A stretch of 64,000 nucleotides of DNA, taken from positions 287,288,028 through 287,352,027 of the forward strand of contig JAUMIR010000002.1 of assembly GCA_030847615.1 (NCBI GenBank). Reading direction: 5' to 3'. Below, piece after piece: positions 52,493-63,942 of the stretch. The DNA comes from Gambelia wislizenii (taxonomy: Eukaryota; Chordata; Lepidosauria; Squamata; Crotaphytidae). Each line of letters opens with the position of its first letter. The first letter of the stretch is position 1. The notes beneath the pieces were generated by a model. That model did not search any database and was not told where the DNA came from. It saw nothing but the letters and a program-made list of their open reading frames with translations. Both the position numbers and the translations under genes were made by a program.

Positions 52493-54190
52493 GTAAATTA
52501 TTTTTACATGAAGATCCAATTTGTTCTTTATGTTTTATAGCATTTGTATTATACAGTTCTTCCAAGAAGATGTTATACATGGGGATTCTCTCAGTTTATC
52601 CTTTCAGCAATCCTTTGAAGTAGAGAACAGGTGACTTGCTGAAATGTAATCTGGTGAGCTCTGTGGCTAAATTGGCAACTTATGTCTCCTCAATTCCACG
52701 AACTCAAGACATGCTTATAAAGCTATAGGAAGCTTGCAGGAAAAATAAACTAAATAAAGATAAAATAAAACAAGTGGTCAATTGTTAGAGTTAAATCTTT
52801 CATCTGTATCAGTCCCAGGTAGGCAATCCAATCTCCCAATCCTAAACTACATACCTCTGGCATCAACCAGCTCCTACTCTCCAAGCTACCCACATACTTC
52901 CTTCAGTTTTGAATCACCTCTTGATTCATATAGCTTCAACTTTCCATTTAATTGGGTGCTTGACAGTTCCCATCCAGCTCTCCTGGATCATCCATCTTCT
53001 TGAAACAATAATTTTTAGTAGACTGTAGCTGTCAGACACAAATCCACTAAATTATTGTTAAGTTTCAGAGTTAGGGGAAAAGTCCTTCCCTTTTTCATAA
53101 GTGTTACAACATAAAAGGAGGCCATATTTGCTGCAAGGTATTAAGCTATTTTCCCATATATTGTGTGTGATCATATCTGTATACCTGAGACAAGCCTGTT
53201 CATGTTCCATAGAACTGTTTTTCAGGGTAAGCCACATTATTTAATAAAGTTCTGTTTAGCAAAATTAATTTCTTTAGATTTTAATTCACATCCTCTTGAT
53301 GGCAGATAGCATGTGGTATCACATTTAAAAACATCAATTCAAAATGCAATCAGGAAAACTAGTAAATAAACAGCCCTCCTCATGCAATAATAACCCCAGC
53401 TGTCCCAGGAAAGGCAGCTGTTGCTTTAGCGCGTGCACACACACACACACACACACACACAGAGTGAGGTGGGGGAGAGCTGATACAGATACAGTGGGAT
53501 ACAGCTGAGTACCTCAGTAATGGTGCAAACCAGCCTCATAGTTGAGAGTGCCCCTCTTCTACTGGAAGCTTACAGGGGTGTAAACAGTGGCTGGCAAAGT
53601 TATAGAACTGTGATTTCCGATTTCTTGCTTGAAATTCCCAAGCATTTGCTGTAAGACTGGCAGTAAGTCTGCCTTTCATTAACATGTAATTTATCCTTGG
53701 ACTAGATCTTGAGCCAGCTTAGATCTCCTGTATCCCTTTAATTCATGCATATTCTAACTATCTTTACATTTATTGTTTTGGCTAGTAATTATTGATGTCA
53801 GGTTCTGCATTTTACACAGTTATTGATTCATGTATTTGGATTTATGTTTACATCAGTGACCTTGGCTTTCCTATTGGAGGTCACTTTGCATGTTCATGAC
53901 CCTGGAAAGATGACATAGAAATCTTTAACTTAAATATTTAATTTAAGCTATAGAATTCTTTTATACTGTGAAAATTTCAGGCTTGGTTCATATTCATAAT
54001 GCTAAGCTATAATTTATTGTTACATGAACAAACCTTGCACTTGAGCATTCTCTCCTAAGGTACTCCTATTCCTTTCTATTTATCACAGACCATATTTTGT
54101 TGCTACATCTGAAGCAGCAGACTTTGGCTTAGATTTGCCTTCCAAACCAGAAATTTGTATAATGTGGTTTCCATAGTTTAGTTTGTTGTA
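52493..54190 (+). other. Intron-like sequence
   Basis: Ordinary AT-rich sequence downstream of the third exon. I see an (AC)n microsatellite at 53434 but no further exon with both splice sites and an open phase-2 frame. Confidence 0.45.
53434..53462. repeat. (AC)n microsatellite
   Basis: About 14 uninterrupted AC dinucleotides. Confidence 0.95.
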
Positions 54191-54440
54191 TGGTAGGGGC
54201 CCTGTATCCACTGATTCATTACCCACTGATTCAGTTATCCGTGAGACACAAAACATCACACCTATCATAGAGTCTTCCTAGAAAATGTGTCCTCTCTAGC
54301 CATTTTCTAGGTCCTCCAAGGCAACTCTATGGTATTTTAAACCTGAAGTCTCATTATTTTCAATGGTGTTCGCTATTATCCACGGTTTTTGGTATCCACG
54401 CCCCCCAAACCAATCCTCAGTGGATACGGGGGTCCTACTG
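54191..54440 (-). mobile_element. Short Tigger-like MITE, type B, inverted
   Basis: The right end is GGATACGGGGGTCCTACTG followed by TA; the left end TGGTAGGGGCCCTGTATCC is slightly degraded after TA. Interior words (AAATGTGTCCTCTCTAGCC, AATGGTGTTCGCTATTATCC) are the inverse of those at 16238 and 26520. Confidence 0.82.
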
Positions 54441-54703
54441 TACACCACTCTGAAGTGGGGAGCAGTTTATCAATTCTGAATAGATACACTCCAGCTTCAG
54501 CTAGATGATTCATGTTCCAGTTGTCACCAAGTGCCACGTAGGAGGAATTCCAGTATACAGAGAGGATGATAAACTGTAATATATCTGTGGATGGAGTGGG
54601 TTTTTCCGTACTGGTAGAACCTCGTATTTGTAAGTGTTCCCTGAAAACAGTTATCTTAGGCTACTACTAATCAGACTGAATCTCTTGACACATCCAAGCT
54701 GCT

Positions 54704-54739
<36 letters not shown>

Positions 54740-55102
54740 TCTATTTATACCCCGCCCCTCTGCTAAAACAATTGGGGCGGCTTCCAACAATTAAAACATT
54801 ATAATAATGACTAAAAACACCATCCACCCCCACCCTCCCCCATAAAAACACATTAAACACTATAAAATTAAAACCATCTAACTAAAAACACATTAAAAAC
54901 AAATATATACATGATTTAAAAAGCCAGGAGATGCAGCTCCTGAGGCCGGGATCTAATCAGGAAAGGCCTGGCGAAAGAGATCCGTCTTTAGTGCTTTTTT
55001 AAAGCTACTCAAGCTCGTCAGCTGACGGATCTCGTTCGGCAGACCATTCCATAAATTGGGGGTGATTACCGAAAAGGCCCTCTGAGAGGTTGCAGACAGC
55101 CT
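54704..55102 (-). mobile_element. 3' part of the L2-like LINE split by the DIRS element
   Basis: The (AAT)n tail at 54704-54737 and GGGGCGGGGTATAAATAG (minus strand) mark the L2 3' end. The C-terminal coding piece (SQRAFSVITPNLWNGLPNEIR, KKALKTDLFRQAFP) lies at 54953-55102. The LINE resumes at 61329 at the corresponding codons, so both parts were one insertion before the DIRS element arrived. Confidence 0.85.
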
Positions 55103-55277
55103 AGATCTTCTTCGTGGTCTCTGTGAATCACACAATTGGGTTATTCCTGCGCCTGCGCAGAGCATACAGAACCTTCTAGTATCGCTAGGCAGAATGTGCA
55201 TAGATACATTTTGGCGGTATCTCCGCCCACATTAACGGTCCCTTAAAAGGTGCTCCTGCCTAATTCCCCTCAGTTCC
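55103..55277 (+). repeat. Left inverted terminal repeat of the DIRS element
   Basis: Starts TAGATCTTCTTCGTGGTCTC and runs to CCCCTCAGTTCC. It is inverted at 61128-61328 with several mismatches. It contains TTAAAAGG near 55252, but no promoter call is justified. Confidence 0.82.
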
Positions 55278-55524
55278 TTTTTTTCCACCGCGTTTGCAGC
55301 TCGAAGGAACCTTCGCTCGCTAGTGCCCTGACTTTCGTTTTTGACTCGGACTGTTTTTTTGGCTTATAATACTTGCTCTCTCCTTCTGCCTTGGTTCTAC
55401 AGTGATTTTTGGCTTGATTCGGACTCCTGACCACGTTTTTCGTGCCCCCTTGGCTTTGTCTCGGCTCTCTAATCTTTGGTTTGACCCGGTCCGTCCCTGA
55501 CTTGGTCTCCGTCTACTCCCTACT

Positions 55525-57623
55525 ATGGCGACTAAAACCGTATTTAAATGCTGCATGGTTTGCCAGGCGAAACTACCCAGCTCCGATGGCCACTCTCGCT
55601 GCCTAATCTGTTTGGGTGAGTCCCACAATGTAGACGCCTGCATGCATTGCAGGGCCTTCACCCCCCAGGCACGAAAACACCGGTCGTCCCGGCTGAAGTC
55701 CTTCCTTTATGAGAAGGCCCTGGTCCCTTCTGCAGCTTTGACACCTGCTGCTGGATCCCCACAGAAAAGAGGGAGATCCCTTTCTCCGAAGCCTCCTCAA
55801 GCCAAACGCCACCGATCCCTGAGCCTATCTCGACGCTGGTCAATTGCTTCTGACCCTGAAGCTGTGCTCCATTCCCACAAACATGTTTCGAGGCCGACCC
55901 CGGCTGGGGACCGAGCCTCCTCGGATTCGTCGGCGGTTGAATCCAAGAGAAAGCATCTGGATCACTTGGGATCGAGCAAGGACCGGGACTCGGCTTCCTC
56001 CTCTAAGGGCAAGGCCCCTAAGAAGAAGGAGAAACGTCCCCACTCTGATGGCAAGCCGAAGGAGGCAGGCAAAGACAAAACATCTTCGACATCTGTGCCG
56101 GTGGTGACCGCACCACCTATGCAACCTGTTCTGGCGGTCCCTCAGTCCCAAGCCCCTCCTCAGGATTGAGACACGGCTGCCGACCAGTCGCGATCGAGAG
56201 CTGCCACTCCAACTCCCTCACTTGAAATTGTGGAGGTCGAAGTGGGTGACCCATCGAGTGTTGAGGCTGCCTCTCCATGATCCCGTACTCTCTCACCGGC
56301 GTTGGAGGTCTCCCGTTCAGAACTCCTGCGGGACCCTTTGGCAGTACAGGAGCAGGAGACTGAGCCTCAGCCGTCCACTTCCCGGATTCAGGAAGATGTC
56401 CAGGTGTACGGTGCCTACGATCTTGTCAGAGCTGTCTTCAGTGCACCCCCGCCCAAGCAACACACTGCTGAGCTGGATGCCGACAGGGTGTTTTACATGA
56501 CAGAGGAAGCAGCCACCCGTCACGTCCTATCGATGCCTCCACCTCACATCTCCTTTCATGGGTCGGGCAGGGCCTTTCGCCACGACTTCCACCTAAACCA
56601 CTGCTCAAAGATACCAGCTGCCAGGTCTCGCCTTCACGTCCGTTGCCTCCATTGCCTCCCTCTCCGCCGTCTCGCACATCTTCGTTGGCGGGTCAACAGT
56701 GCAGCCCTTCCCCTTCATCGGATTTGTCATCCTCCTCTGAATCTTCTGAAGGATACCTTCACTATCTGCCATCACCACAGCGTTGTTGGATGAGGATTCT
56801 TCCTCTCCAACTGATGATGTCCGCTCCTCCTCCGAGCAGGTGCTACGAATGTGTCATGCGTTCGAACTCAAGATCGCCGAAAAGGAGTCCGACCCGGTTG
56901 ACCTGATTTATCACCGGATTAAATCAAAAGCTCCACCTGTGGCCCGCATTCCGGTACTCCCGTCCCTGCTGAAATTGTCCCAGGGCTCCTGGGAGAATCC
57001 CTCATCTATTCCATCAACCTCTAAATGGATTGACTGCCTGTATCGCATTGATGGAGATGGCATTGAGTGCTGCAGGAACACCCAAAGCCGAACTCTGTAG
57101 TGGTTGAGGCAGCGCAGCCCCAAAGACAGCGCCAAGCACAGTCCACCCCCTCCGATCCTGAGGCAGGAAACTTGATATCATTGGAAAAAAGCTCTACTTG
57201 GCTGCTGGCCTTAGCTTTCGTATTGCCGACTACTTGGCATGCAAGGGAGCTTACCAACAGGTCCTATGGGAGAGAATGGCTCCCCTCATACAGGACCTCT
57301 CAGAGGAAAGGAGGAGGATGGCAGAGGCGATCTCGATGGAGGCTCAGCTCCTTGCAGGCCAAGAAATGAACTCCGCACGACACGTCGCCGATTGTCCTGC
57401 CAAGACTATGGCTGGGTCTATTGCTCTGCACCTCCATGCTTGGCTTCGATCGTCGGGCCTGTCCACTCAAGCAGCTGCAACCATTGAAGACATGCCCTTT
57501 GACACTTTGGGTCTCTTCAGTGGTTCAACTGACGACAAGCTGGATGGAGTTCACGCAGAAGATGAGGACCACCGCCAGAAAGTACGGTATGCCATCGTCC
57601 TCATCTTCTGCATACCGCCCTAG
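55525..57623 (+). pseudogene. DIRS gag-like gene, broken
   Basis: The ATG at 55525 opens a frame with a Cys/His-rich N-terminus (FKCCMVCQAKL, CLICLGESHNVDACMHC) and then a long Ser/Arg/Lys-rich segment. Stops at 56167-56169 and 56278-56280 are both TGA in contexts consistent with CGA decay; the same frame continues past them to about 56600. The C-terminal half is recovered in two other frames: 56783-57060 (VLRMCHAFELKIAEKESD) and 57198-57600 (LSFRIADYLACKGAY, ATIEDMPFDTLGLF). A homologous gag lies at 32.6-36.6 kb. It would form particles around element RNA. Confidence 0.75.
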
Positions 57624-57860
57624 GTACCGGTCGGGCTGGCATACGTCCCCCTATGGCCAGACCCTCAGACGGGGAAGCACACCACAGCCTCCCAGGTGCT
57701 CCAGGTTCCAACAACCGGTGTCGTCATCATCATCGGTGAGGAGCCAGGGATCCACCTTTAGATACCGCCTTTCCTCCAAACAGAAGTCAAGGGATCAAGG
57801 CAGGAGGAAGTTTTGAGTTGGCCCCCTCTTATTGATGCTTTCGTTTTCTTTTAGAACCCC

Positions 57861-59717
57861 TTGTTTCGAGACCATCTGTCCTTGTTCCAGCACGCCTGGT
57901 CCTCCATAACGTCGGACCGCTGGGTACTCCAGATTATACAACATGTCTACTGGATCGAGTTTGACGAACTGCTTCCGACAAGCTGGGTCCGTACTACACC
58001 GCCCTCCCCTCGCCTCATTGAGGAGGTCCAGACTCTGCTTCAAAAAGGGGCCATCGAACCTGTGAGCACCGAAAATTGTCACCAGTGTTTCTTTTCCAAA
58101 TACTTCCTGGTACCGAAGAAGGACGGGAGCCTTCGTCCTATCCTCGACCTGAGAGGAGTGAATTGGTATATCATCCCGAAGAAATTCAGGATGACCATTC
58201 TTGCGGTTATTCTCCCTCTTCTTCAACGATGGGACTGGTTTGCGTCCATAGACCTCAAGGATGCCTATTTCCACATTGGGATCCATCCTTCACACAGGAG
58301 ATTCCTAGCGTTCCAAATTGGGGAAGAAGCCTACCAGTTCCGGGTCCTCCCGTTCGGACTCTCCACAGCACCGAGGGTCTTCACAAAATGCCTGGCAGTG
58401 GTGGCGGCCTATCTTCGACAACACGGGGTCGTCGTATTCCCTTACATAGACGATTGGCTGCTTGTGGCGAATTCCAAGCTACAGCTCGAGGAGGACCTCG
58501 TCTTTACCCTGGATGCGTTACACACCCTGGGACTTGTTGTCAACATGGAGAAGTCTCAGCTGAAACTTACCCAGTCTATCCAGTTCATCGGTGCCCGACT
58601 GGATTCGACCTCGGCAACAGCGTACCTTCCTGAGGATTGGTTCAACACCCTCCGGTCTCTGATCCACAGATGCCGATGGTCACGACGGGTTCAGGCGTGC
58701 GACATACAAGTCCTCCTTGGGCATATGGCGGCCACGACGTCAGTCACTTGTCTAGCCAGACTTTGGTTCCGGCTGCTCAAGCATTGGTTCCTGAGTGCTT
58801 TTGATCACCTCCAGGATCCTCCTGGGAAGCTCCTGACGATTCCTCATGCTATCCAGTGTTCCCTGGACTGGTGGCTTGAACTGCTCAATGTTCTCTCCGG
58901 TCTTCCCTTCGACCCTCCTCAACCAGATGTTTCCCTCACAACGGATGCATCTCTACACAGTTTGGGAGCCCATCTGGGACGCCACAGGATCCTAAATTCC
59001 TGGAGCGCCGAAGAAGGGAAGCTGCACATCAACGTCCTGGAGCTCCTGGCGGTCCAGAAAGCTCTTCATGCCTTCAAAGTGTTGGTCTGCAACAGGACCG
59101 TTCTCATTACGGACAACACCTCGGTGATGTACTACCTGAACAAAGAAGGTGGTACCAGATTGCCCCAGCTCCTCCAACTTACTCTACAGATCTGGGATTG
59201 GTGCGTAGAAAGGAACGTCTCCCTTCAGTCCATACACCTCCCCGGGGAGGAGAATATTCTTGCAGATGGACTGAGCTGTTCCGACTCCAACATACACGAG
59301 TGGATGCTCCACCCACAGGTAGAAGCGGACCTGTTCCGTCGATGGGGCGCTCCACTGATAGACCTCTTCGCGACTGCCCAGAACAGACAGTGTGACCAGT
59401 TTTGCTCCAGAACATGGCACAGGGACTCCAGAGGGGATGCCTTCCTGTTCCAATGGAACGGACCATTCCTGTACCTCTTCCCTCCGATCCCGCTGTTGAC
59501 AAGAGTCGTAGCCAAGCTTCGTCAGGACTGCTCAGGTGCGATTTTCATCACACCATGGTGGCCCCGACAACTGTGGTTTGCACCACTGTTGCTTCTGTCC
59601 AGGAGGCGCTTTCTCCACCTCCCAGACCGTCCAGATCTGCTCACCATCCAGCTGGGCAAGGTCAGGCACCCCGATCTCAACACGCTTTGCCTGACGGCCT
59701 GGAGAATCGAGCTGTGA
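57861..59717 (+). CDS. DIRS RT-RNase H-methyltransferase polyprotein
   Basis: This is an intact frame of 618 residues, taken from a non-ATG start because it probably begins by overlap with gag. RT: YFLVPKKDGSLRPILDLRGV, IDLKDAYFHIGIHP, LPFGLSTAPRVFTK, and the catalytic VFPYIDDWLLV at about residue 195. RNase H: LTTDASLHSLGAH, INVLELLAVQKAL, LITDNTSVMYYL, ENILADGLS. The C-terminal domain, DLFATAQNRQCDQF ... FPPIPLLTRV ... FITPWWPRQLWF, is the DAM-like methyltransferase segment typical of DIRS1-type elements. It is absent from the Ngaro-like element at 1.9 kb. No disabling change is visible here, in contrast with gag and YR. Confidence 0.88.
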   Translation: MFRDHLSLFQHAWSSITSDRWVLQIIQHVYWIEFDELLPTSWVRTTPPSPRLIEEVQTLLQKGAIEPVSTENCHQCFFSKYFLVPKKDGSLRPILDLRGVNWYIIPKKFRMTILAVILPLLQRWDWFASIDLKDAYFHIGIHPSHRRFLAFQIGEEAYQFRVLPFGLSTAPRVFTKCLAVVAAYLRQHGVVVFPYIDDWLLVANSKLQLEEDLVFTLDALHTLGLVVNMEKSQLKLTQSIQFIGARLDSTSATAYLPEDWFNTLRSLIHRCRWSRRVQACDIQVLLGHMAATTSVTCLARLWFRLLKHWFLSAFDHLQDPPGKLLTIPHAIQCSLDWWLELLNVLSGLPFDPPQPDVSLTTDASLHSLGAHLGRHRILNSWSAEEGKLHINVLELLAVQKALHAFKVLVCNRTVLITDNTSVMYYLNKEGGTRLPQLLQLTLQIWDWCVERNVSLQSIHLPGEENILADGLSCSDSNIHEWMLHPQVEADLFRRWGAPLIDLFATAQNRQCDQFCSRTWHRDSRGDAFLFQWNGPFLYLFPPIPLLTRVVAKLRQDCSGAIFITPWWPRQLWFAPLLLLSRRRFLHLPDRPDLLTIQLGKVRHPDLNTLCLTAWRIEL

Positions 59718-59761
59718 GTCCGCGGCCTTCGCATACTGTTTTGGGCTATGCTCTGCCATGA

Positions 59762-60763
59762 GAGGTTCAGACGGATATCGACGCTGCTAGGAAACCTTCC
59801 ACTCGAAAAGCTTACCTATACAAGTGGAACCGTTTTGAGAAGTTCCTAGCAGAACAAGGATTGAGCCCCGAATCCTGTTCGGTACCGATGATCCTTCAAT
59901 TCCTCCTCCATCTGTCGGACTCGGGGATCTCGATTTCGTCTCTTAGAGGCTATCTAACAGCTATCTCTGTCGAATTCCAGGCTCTCAATCGACCATCTCC
60001 CTTCCAGGACCCGATGGTGACGATTCCTAAAGGGGTATGTCAACCTCCATCCACCAGTCCTTGATCCCACTCCAACTTGGAGCCTCGAACTCGTCCTCTC
60101 CCGATTGGTGAGACGACCCTTTGAGCCCTTGGCTTCCACCGACCTCCGGCTACTGACTTGGAAGACTGTCTTCTTGGTTGCCATCACCTCCGCTCGTCGA
60201 GCTGGGGAACTGTGTGCCCTTCGGTCCGACCCGCCATATACCTGCTTCCACAAGCATAAGGTGGCATTGAGGCTGGACATCTCCTTTCTTCCCAAAGTGG
60301 TCTCCAGTTTCCACCTTAACCAACCCATCATCCTACCTGCCCTGATGCAGGACCCAAAGGATGAATTCGAGCGTACTCTCCACTCCATGGATGTGTGGAG
60401 GGTGCTCGCATTCTACATACAATGGGCTGCCCCGTTTCGACAGTCACCTCAGCTCTTCATCTCCTATGCTGACTCGAAGAGGGGTGCACCAATTTTGTCG
60501 CAGCCTCTTTCGAAGTGGGTGACATCGACCATCGCTCTTTGCTATGAACTGGCCAAGAAGCCGCTGCCTCAATGGATTCGTGGACATTCTACAAGATCTG
60601 TCTCCACTTCGACTGCGTTCCTCTCGGGGTGCCCCTAGAGGATGTCTGTCGTGTTGCGACCTGGTCATCACCATTGACTTTCATTTCACATTACAGATTG
60701 GACTCTTGTTCTAGGAACGAGGCTGCATTTGGGAAGGCAGTTCTTCTGTCCTCCATCCAATGA
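59762..60763 (+). pseudogene. DIRS YR recombinase, two frameshifts
   Basis: The first frame (59762-60064) has the core-binding domain: STRKAYLYKWNRFEKFL, SSLRGYLTAISVEFQ. After a frameshift near 60040 the second frame (to 60638) has LVRRPFEPLAST, VAITSARRAGELCAL with the first catalytic Arg, VWRVLAFYIQWA, and IRGHSTRSVSTSTAF with the His-x-x-Arg box. After a second frameshift near 60625 the third frame has DVCRVATWSSPLTFISHYRLD with the catalytic tyrosine. All catalytic positions survive at the sequence level, but not in one frame. No ATG starts the first frame; a TGA lies just upstream at 59759. Confidence 0.8.
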
Positions 60764-60956
60764 GTGAGTGTACTGCATATTTGAACTATAGACTTTTTAT
60801 GCATATTTGAACTATGGACTTTTTATGCATTACTGAATTGTTTAATGTTTAAGGAATGTGCAAAAAAAAATCCTTTTAGGGCGGATTGTGAGGTGTCCTT
60901 GTCTACTGATGTACAGGACATACCCTTCTCCAGTGGGGAAGCTTGCTAATCTACCC
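60764..60956 (+). other. DIRS 3' untranslated segment
   Basis: Follows the recombinase stop. It contains an imperfect 27-bp tandem duplication, CATATTTGAACTATAGACTTTTTATG, at 60776 and 60803. No other feature is seen. Confidence 0.5.
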
Positions 60957-61044
60957 AACTGTGATTCACAGAGACCACGAAGAAGATGGACAGGTTGCTT
61001 ACCTGTAACCATAGATCTTTGAGTGGTCTTCTGTGAATTCACAC
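60957..61044 (+). repeat. Internal complementary region of the DIRS element
   Basis: ATTCACAGAGACCACGAAGAAG is the complement of the left end (55103-55128). It is joined to GGACAGGTTGCTTACCTGTAAC and CATAGATC...TCTGTGAATTCACAC, the complement of the right end. In DIRS1-type elements this region is thought to act as the template that joins the ends of a circular intermediate. Confidence 0.85.
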
Positions 61045-61127
61045 AGACCCACCCATCCTCCCCTCTATGTCCTGCTATTGCATATGTGCTTAATGTTCCT
61101 GATGCTGCTAATTGCGATGTCATTCAA

Positions 61128-61328
61128 GGAACTGAGGGGAATTAGGTGGGAGCGCCTTTTAAGGGACCGTTAATGTGGGCGGAGTTACTGCCAAAATGTA
61201 TCTGCACATTCTGCCTAGCGATACTAGAAGGTTCCATATGCTCTGCGCAGGCGCAGGAATAACCCAACTGTGTGAATTCACAGAAGACCACTTGAAGATC
61301 TATGGTTACAGGTAAGCAACCTGTCCAT
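61128..61328 (+). repeat. Right inverted terminal repeat of the DIRS element
   Basis: Inverse of 55103-55277 from GGAACTGAGGGG at 61128, with an extra terminal stretch ATGGTTACAGGTAAGCAACC not present at the left end. It ends at the L2-like sequence beginning near 61329. Confidence 0.82.
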
Positions 61329-62656
61329 TTTTGTGGCTGAAGCAAATTCCTCCCAGAGGACTGGAGTGCGCGGGGAGGATTGTATGGGAGGAGGCGGTTC
61401 TGGAGATAAGTTGGACCCAAGCCATTTAGGGCTTTAAAGGTAATAACTAACACCTTATACTGGGCCCGGAAACTGGTAGGCAGCCAGTGGAGAGATTTCA
61501 ATACTGGAGTTATATGGTCTCTCCGAGATGTTCCCGAAACCACTCTGGCTGCCATATTTTGTACCAACGGAAGTTTCCGGACCAAGCACGAGGGTAGCTC
61601 CATGTAGAGTGTATTGCAGAAATCTAGACGAGAGGTTACCAGTGTGTGCACCACAGTCTCAAGGTCCCTTACTTCCAAGAAAGGGCACATCTGGTGTATC
61701 AGCCAAAGCTGATAACAAGCGCTTCTGACCGTCGCATTCACTTGACTCGTCATCTGAAGTGATGAATCAAGGAGCACCCCCAGACTGCGAACACAGTCCT
61801 TAACGGAGAGCGTGACCCCGTTCAGGACTGGAGGTTGCAACCCAACTCCTGGTTTTGGGGCCACTACCGTGAGCACCTCCGTTTTGTCTGGATTTATTCT
61901 CAATCTGTTTTTCCTCATCCAGCCCATTATGTCTTTAAGACAGTCATTAGGAGGAGAGATGCCATTGGAATTCGAGGCCAATGATTGGGACAAGGAGAAA
62001 TAGATCTGATAACCCCCAGCCCCATAACTCCGAATAATCTCACCCAGCGGCTTCATATAGATGTTAAACAGCATCGGGGACAGGATGGCGCTCTGCGGAA
62101 CACCACAAGTAAGCTCCTTTCTGCTGGAGCAACCGTCCCCGAGCCGCACCCTCTGGGGCATGCCTGAGAGGAAGGACCGGAACCACTGGAGCGCAGTGCC
62201 TCCGATTCCTAACCCACTCAGGCAATCCAGGAGAATGCCATGATCTATCATATCAAAAGCCGCTGAGAGGTCCAGAAGCACCAACAGGGACACATTACCC
62301 CTGTTGATGCTTAGACGCAGATCATCAGTCAAGGCAACCACGGCAGTCTCAACTCCAAATCCCATCCTGAAGCCAGTTTGAAATGGGTCTAGATAATCAG
62401 TTTCATCCAAGACCACTTGGAGTTGAAGAGCAACTGCCTTCTCGATCACTTTGCTCAAGAATGGTAACATAGAAACCGGCCTATAGTTGTTCATGTCCAG
62501 GGAGTCTAGGGAAGGTTTTTTCAGGAGCGGCCTAACCACCGCTTCCTTTAAACAGGATGGAACACACCCTTCCCTGAGGGATGCATTGATGATGTCCTTA
62601 AGGAACACCATCAAGGCACCCCCCCCCCAGATGGACAGCCATGGGGCAAGGATCAA
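61329..62656 (-). pseudogene. L2-like RT with the catalytic YADD deleted
   Basis: A long open frame shows VVRPLLKKPSLDSLDMNNYRP, FQTGFRMGFGVETAVVALTD, LLVLLDLSAAFDMIDHGILL and LTCGVPQSAILSPMLFNIYM. Where the 43-kb copy has CHQYADDTQIYFS this copy reads GAGGYQIYFS: a small in-frame deletion near 62009 removes the catalytic box. The frame ends by running into the DIRS right terminal repeat, so its last ~60 residues are not LINE sequence. The RT is therefore inactive although mostly open. Confidence 0.82.
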
Positions 62657-63072
62657 GAGGGCAGGTCGTCTTCCTCACTCTACCAAGTAGCTTGTCCATG
62701 TCTTCGGTACTCACGGATTGAAATTGATCCAGTAAACTTACATCAACAGAGTTGCTGGACACCTCATCAATTGTTTCTGCCAAAATACTGACATCTAAGT
62801 CAGCTCTTATCCAAGAGATTTTTATCTGCAAAGCAGTTGTTAAATGCGTCACAGCAGGCTGTTGTTGGGTTAAGCAATGGGTTCTACGCAGGTATAACCT
62901 GCGTCATCTCCCTTACCACCCTAAACAGCTCTGCTGGACGGGACTCTGCAGATGCAATATGTGCAGAAAAGGATCTCTGCACTGCATGTACTGCCTCTCG
63001 ATAGGACCAAAGAAAGTTCCTATGTCAAGTCCTGTCGGATATGAGTCGAGTTTTCCGCCAGTTGCACTCTAG

Positions 63073-63942
63073 TCATTGTCCAATCCGCTTCATTTTCCTA
63101 AGCTTTGAAGCATACCATGGCTTACGGTTAGAAGCAGGTTGGAAAGGATGCTTGGGAGTGATCGTGTCGATAGCCTTGGTAAGATCGGTGTTCCAAGTAT
63201 TAACCAAAGCTTCAACAGGGTCAGCGGCGTTACCAACCATTAAACCCTCCAAGGCTTTCTGGAATCTTATTGGTTCCATTAGCCTTCGGGAACGGACCAT
63301 TTTAATGGGTCCACCACCCCCGGTGGGGAGGGAAGAGACTCTTAGTTCAGTCTTGACCAGGAAATGATCCGTCCATGACAATGCGGTGGTTTTAATAACC
63401 GCCGCCCACAGATATTACTGTTCCGTACTAAAGACCGCATCGAGAGTATGACCCGCACAATGTGTGGGTCCAATGACCAATTGGGATAGGCCCATGTTTG
63501 TCATGGTTTCCATGAACTCCCGAGCCGCACCAGTCAGATTTGTCAAGCTGGTCTCGAGTGGAATGTTGAAGTCACCCAAAACTAAAAGGCTGGGTGACTC
63601 CAACAGCAACTCTGAGACCAGCTGTGTTAGCTCGGTTAGGGAGTCTGCTAGACAACGGGGTGGTCGGTATACTAGCAGAATCCCCAAACCATCCCTGGTC
63701 CTCAGGCTAAAGTACATACACTCAAAGTGGACTGTGTTTCAGACAGGTATCCTGGTCAAGGTCAGATTGTCCTTATAAACCAGAGCCACTCCGCCACCCC
63801 GCCCACTTCCCCTCACCTGCTTACTGACAGAATACCCGGCTGGGAGGGCCTGCGCCCATGTGACAGCGCTATCCTCTCCCAGCCAGGTTTCTGTGAAGCA
63901 AGCCAGGTCGGCATCCTCATCCAAGAGAAGAGAAGGTCGTAA
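63073..63942 (-). pseudogene. L2-like LINE endonuclease, partial
   Basis: Fragments in order on the minus strand: LACFTETWLGEDSAVTWAQAL with GGGVALVYKDNL (63739-63924), LGILLVYRPPRC with LLVLGDFNIPLE and GHTLDAVFS (63415-63717), and SWTDHFLVKTELRVS (63073-63381), which carry the APE-type motifs TETWL, GDFN and (S/T)DHF. The pieces lie in different frames or are separated by stops, so the endonuclease is broken. The first part of the domain lies beyond 64000 or is lost. Confidence 0.78.

Larger units (their letters stand above)
55103..61328 (+). mobile_element. DIRS retrotransposon inserted in an L2-like LINE
   Basis: Left terminal repeat 55103-55277 and inverted right terminal repeat 61128-61328 (CTCAGTTCC/GGAACTGAG inner edges; GCGCCTGCGCAGAGCAT and its inverse inside). 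The right repeat extends about 25 bases further, as is known for DIRS1. The internal complementary region lies at 60957-61044. The coding order is gag, RT-RNase H-methyltransferase, YR. The structure is complete, but gag has two CGA-to-TGA-type stops and shifts and YR has two frameshifts. There is no obvious target duplication, as expected for YR integration. Confidence 0.9.
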
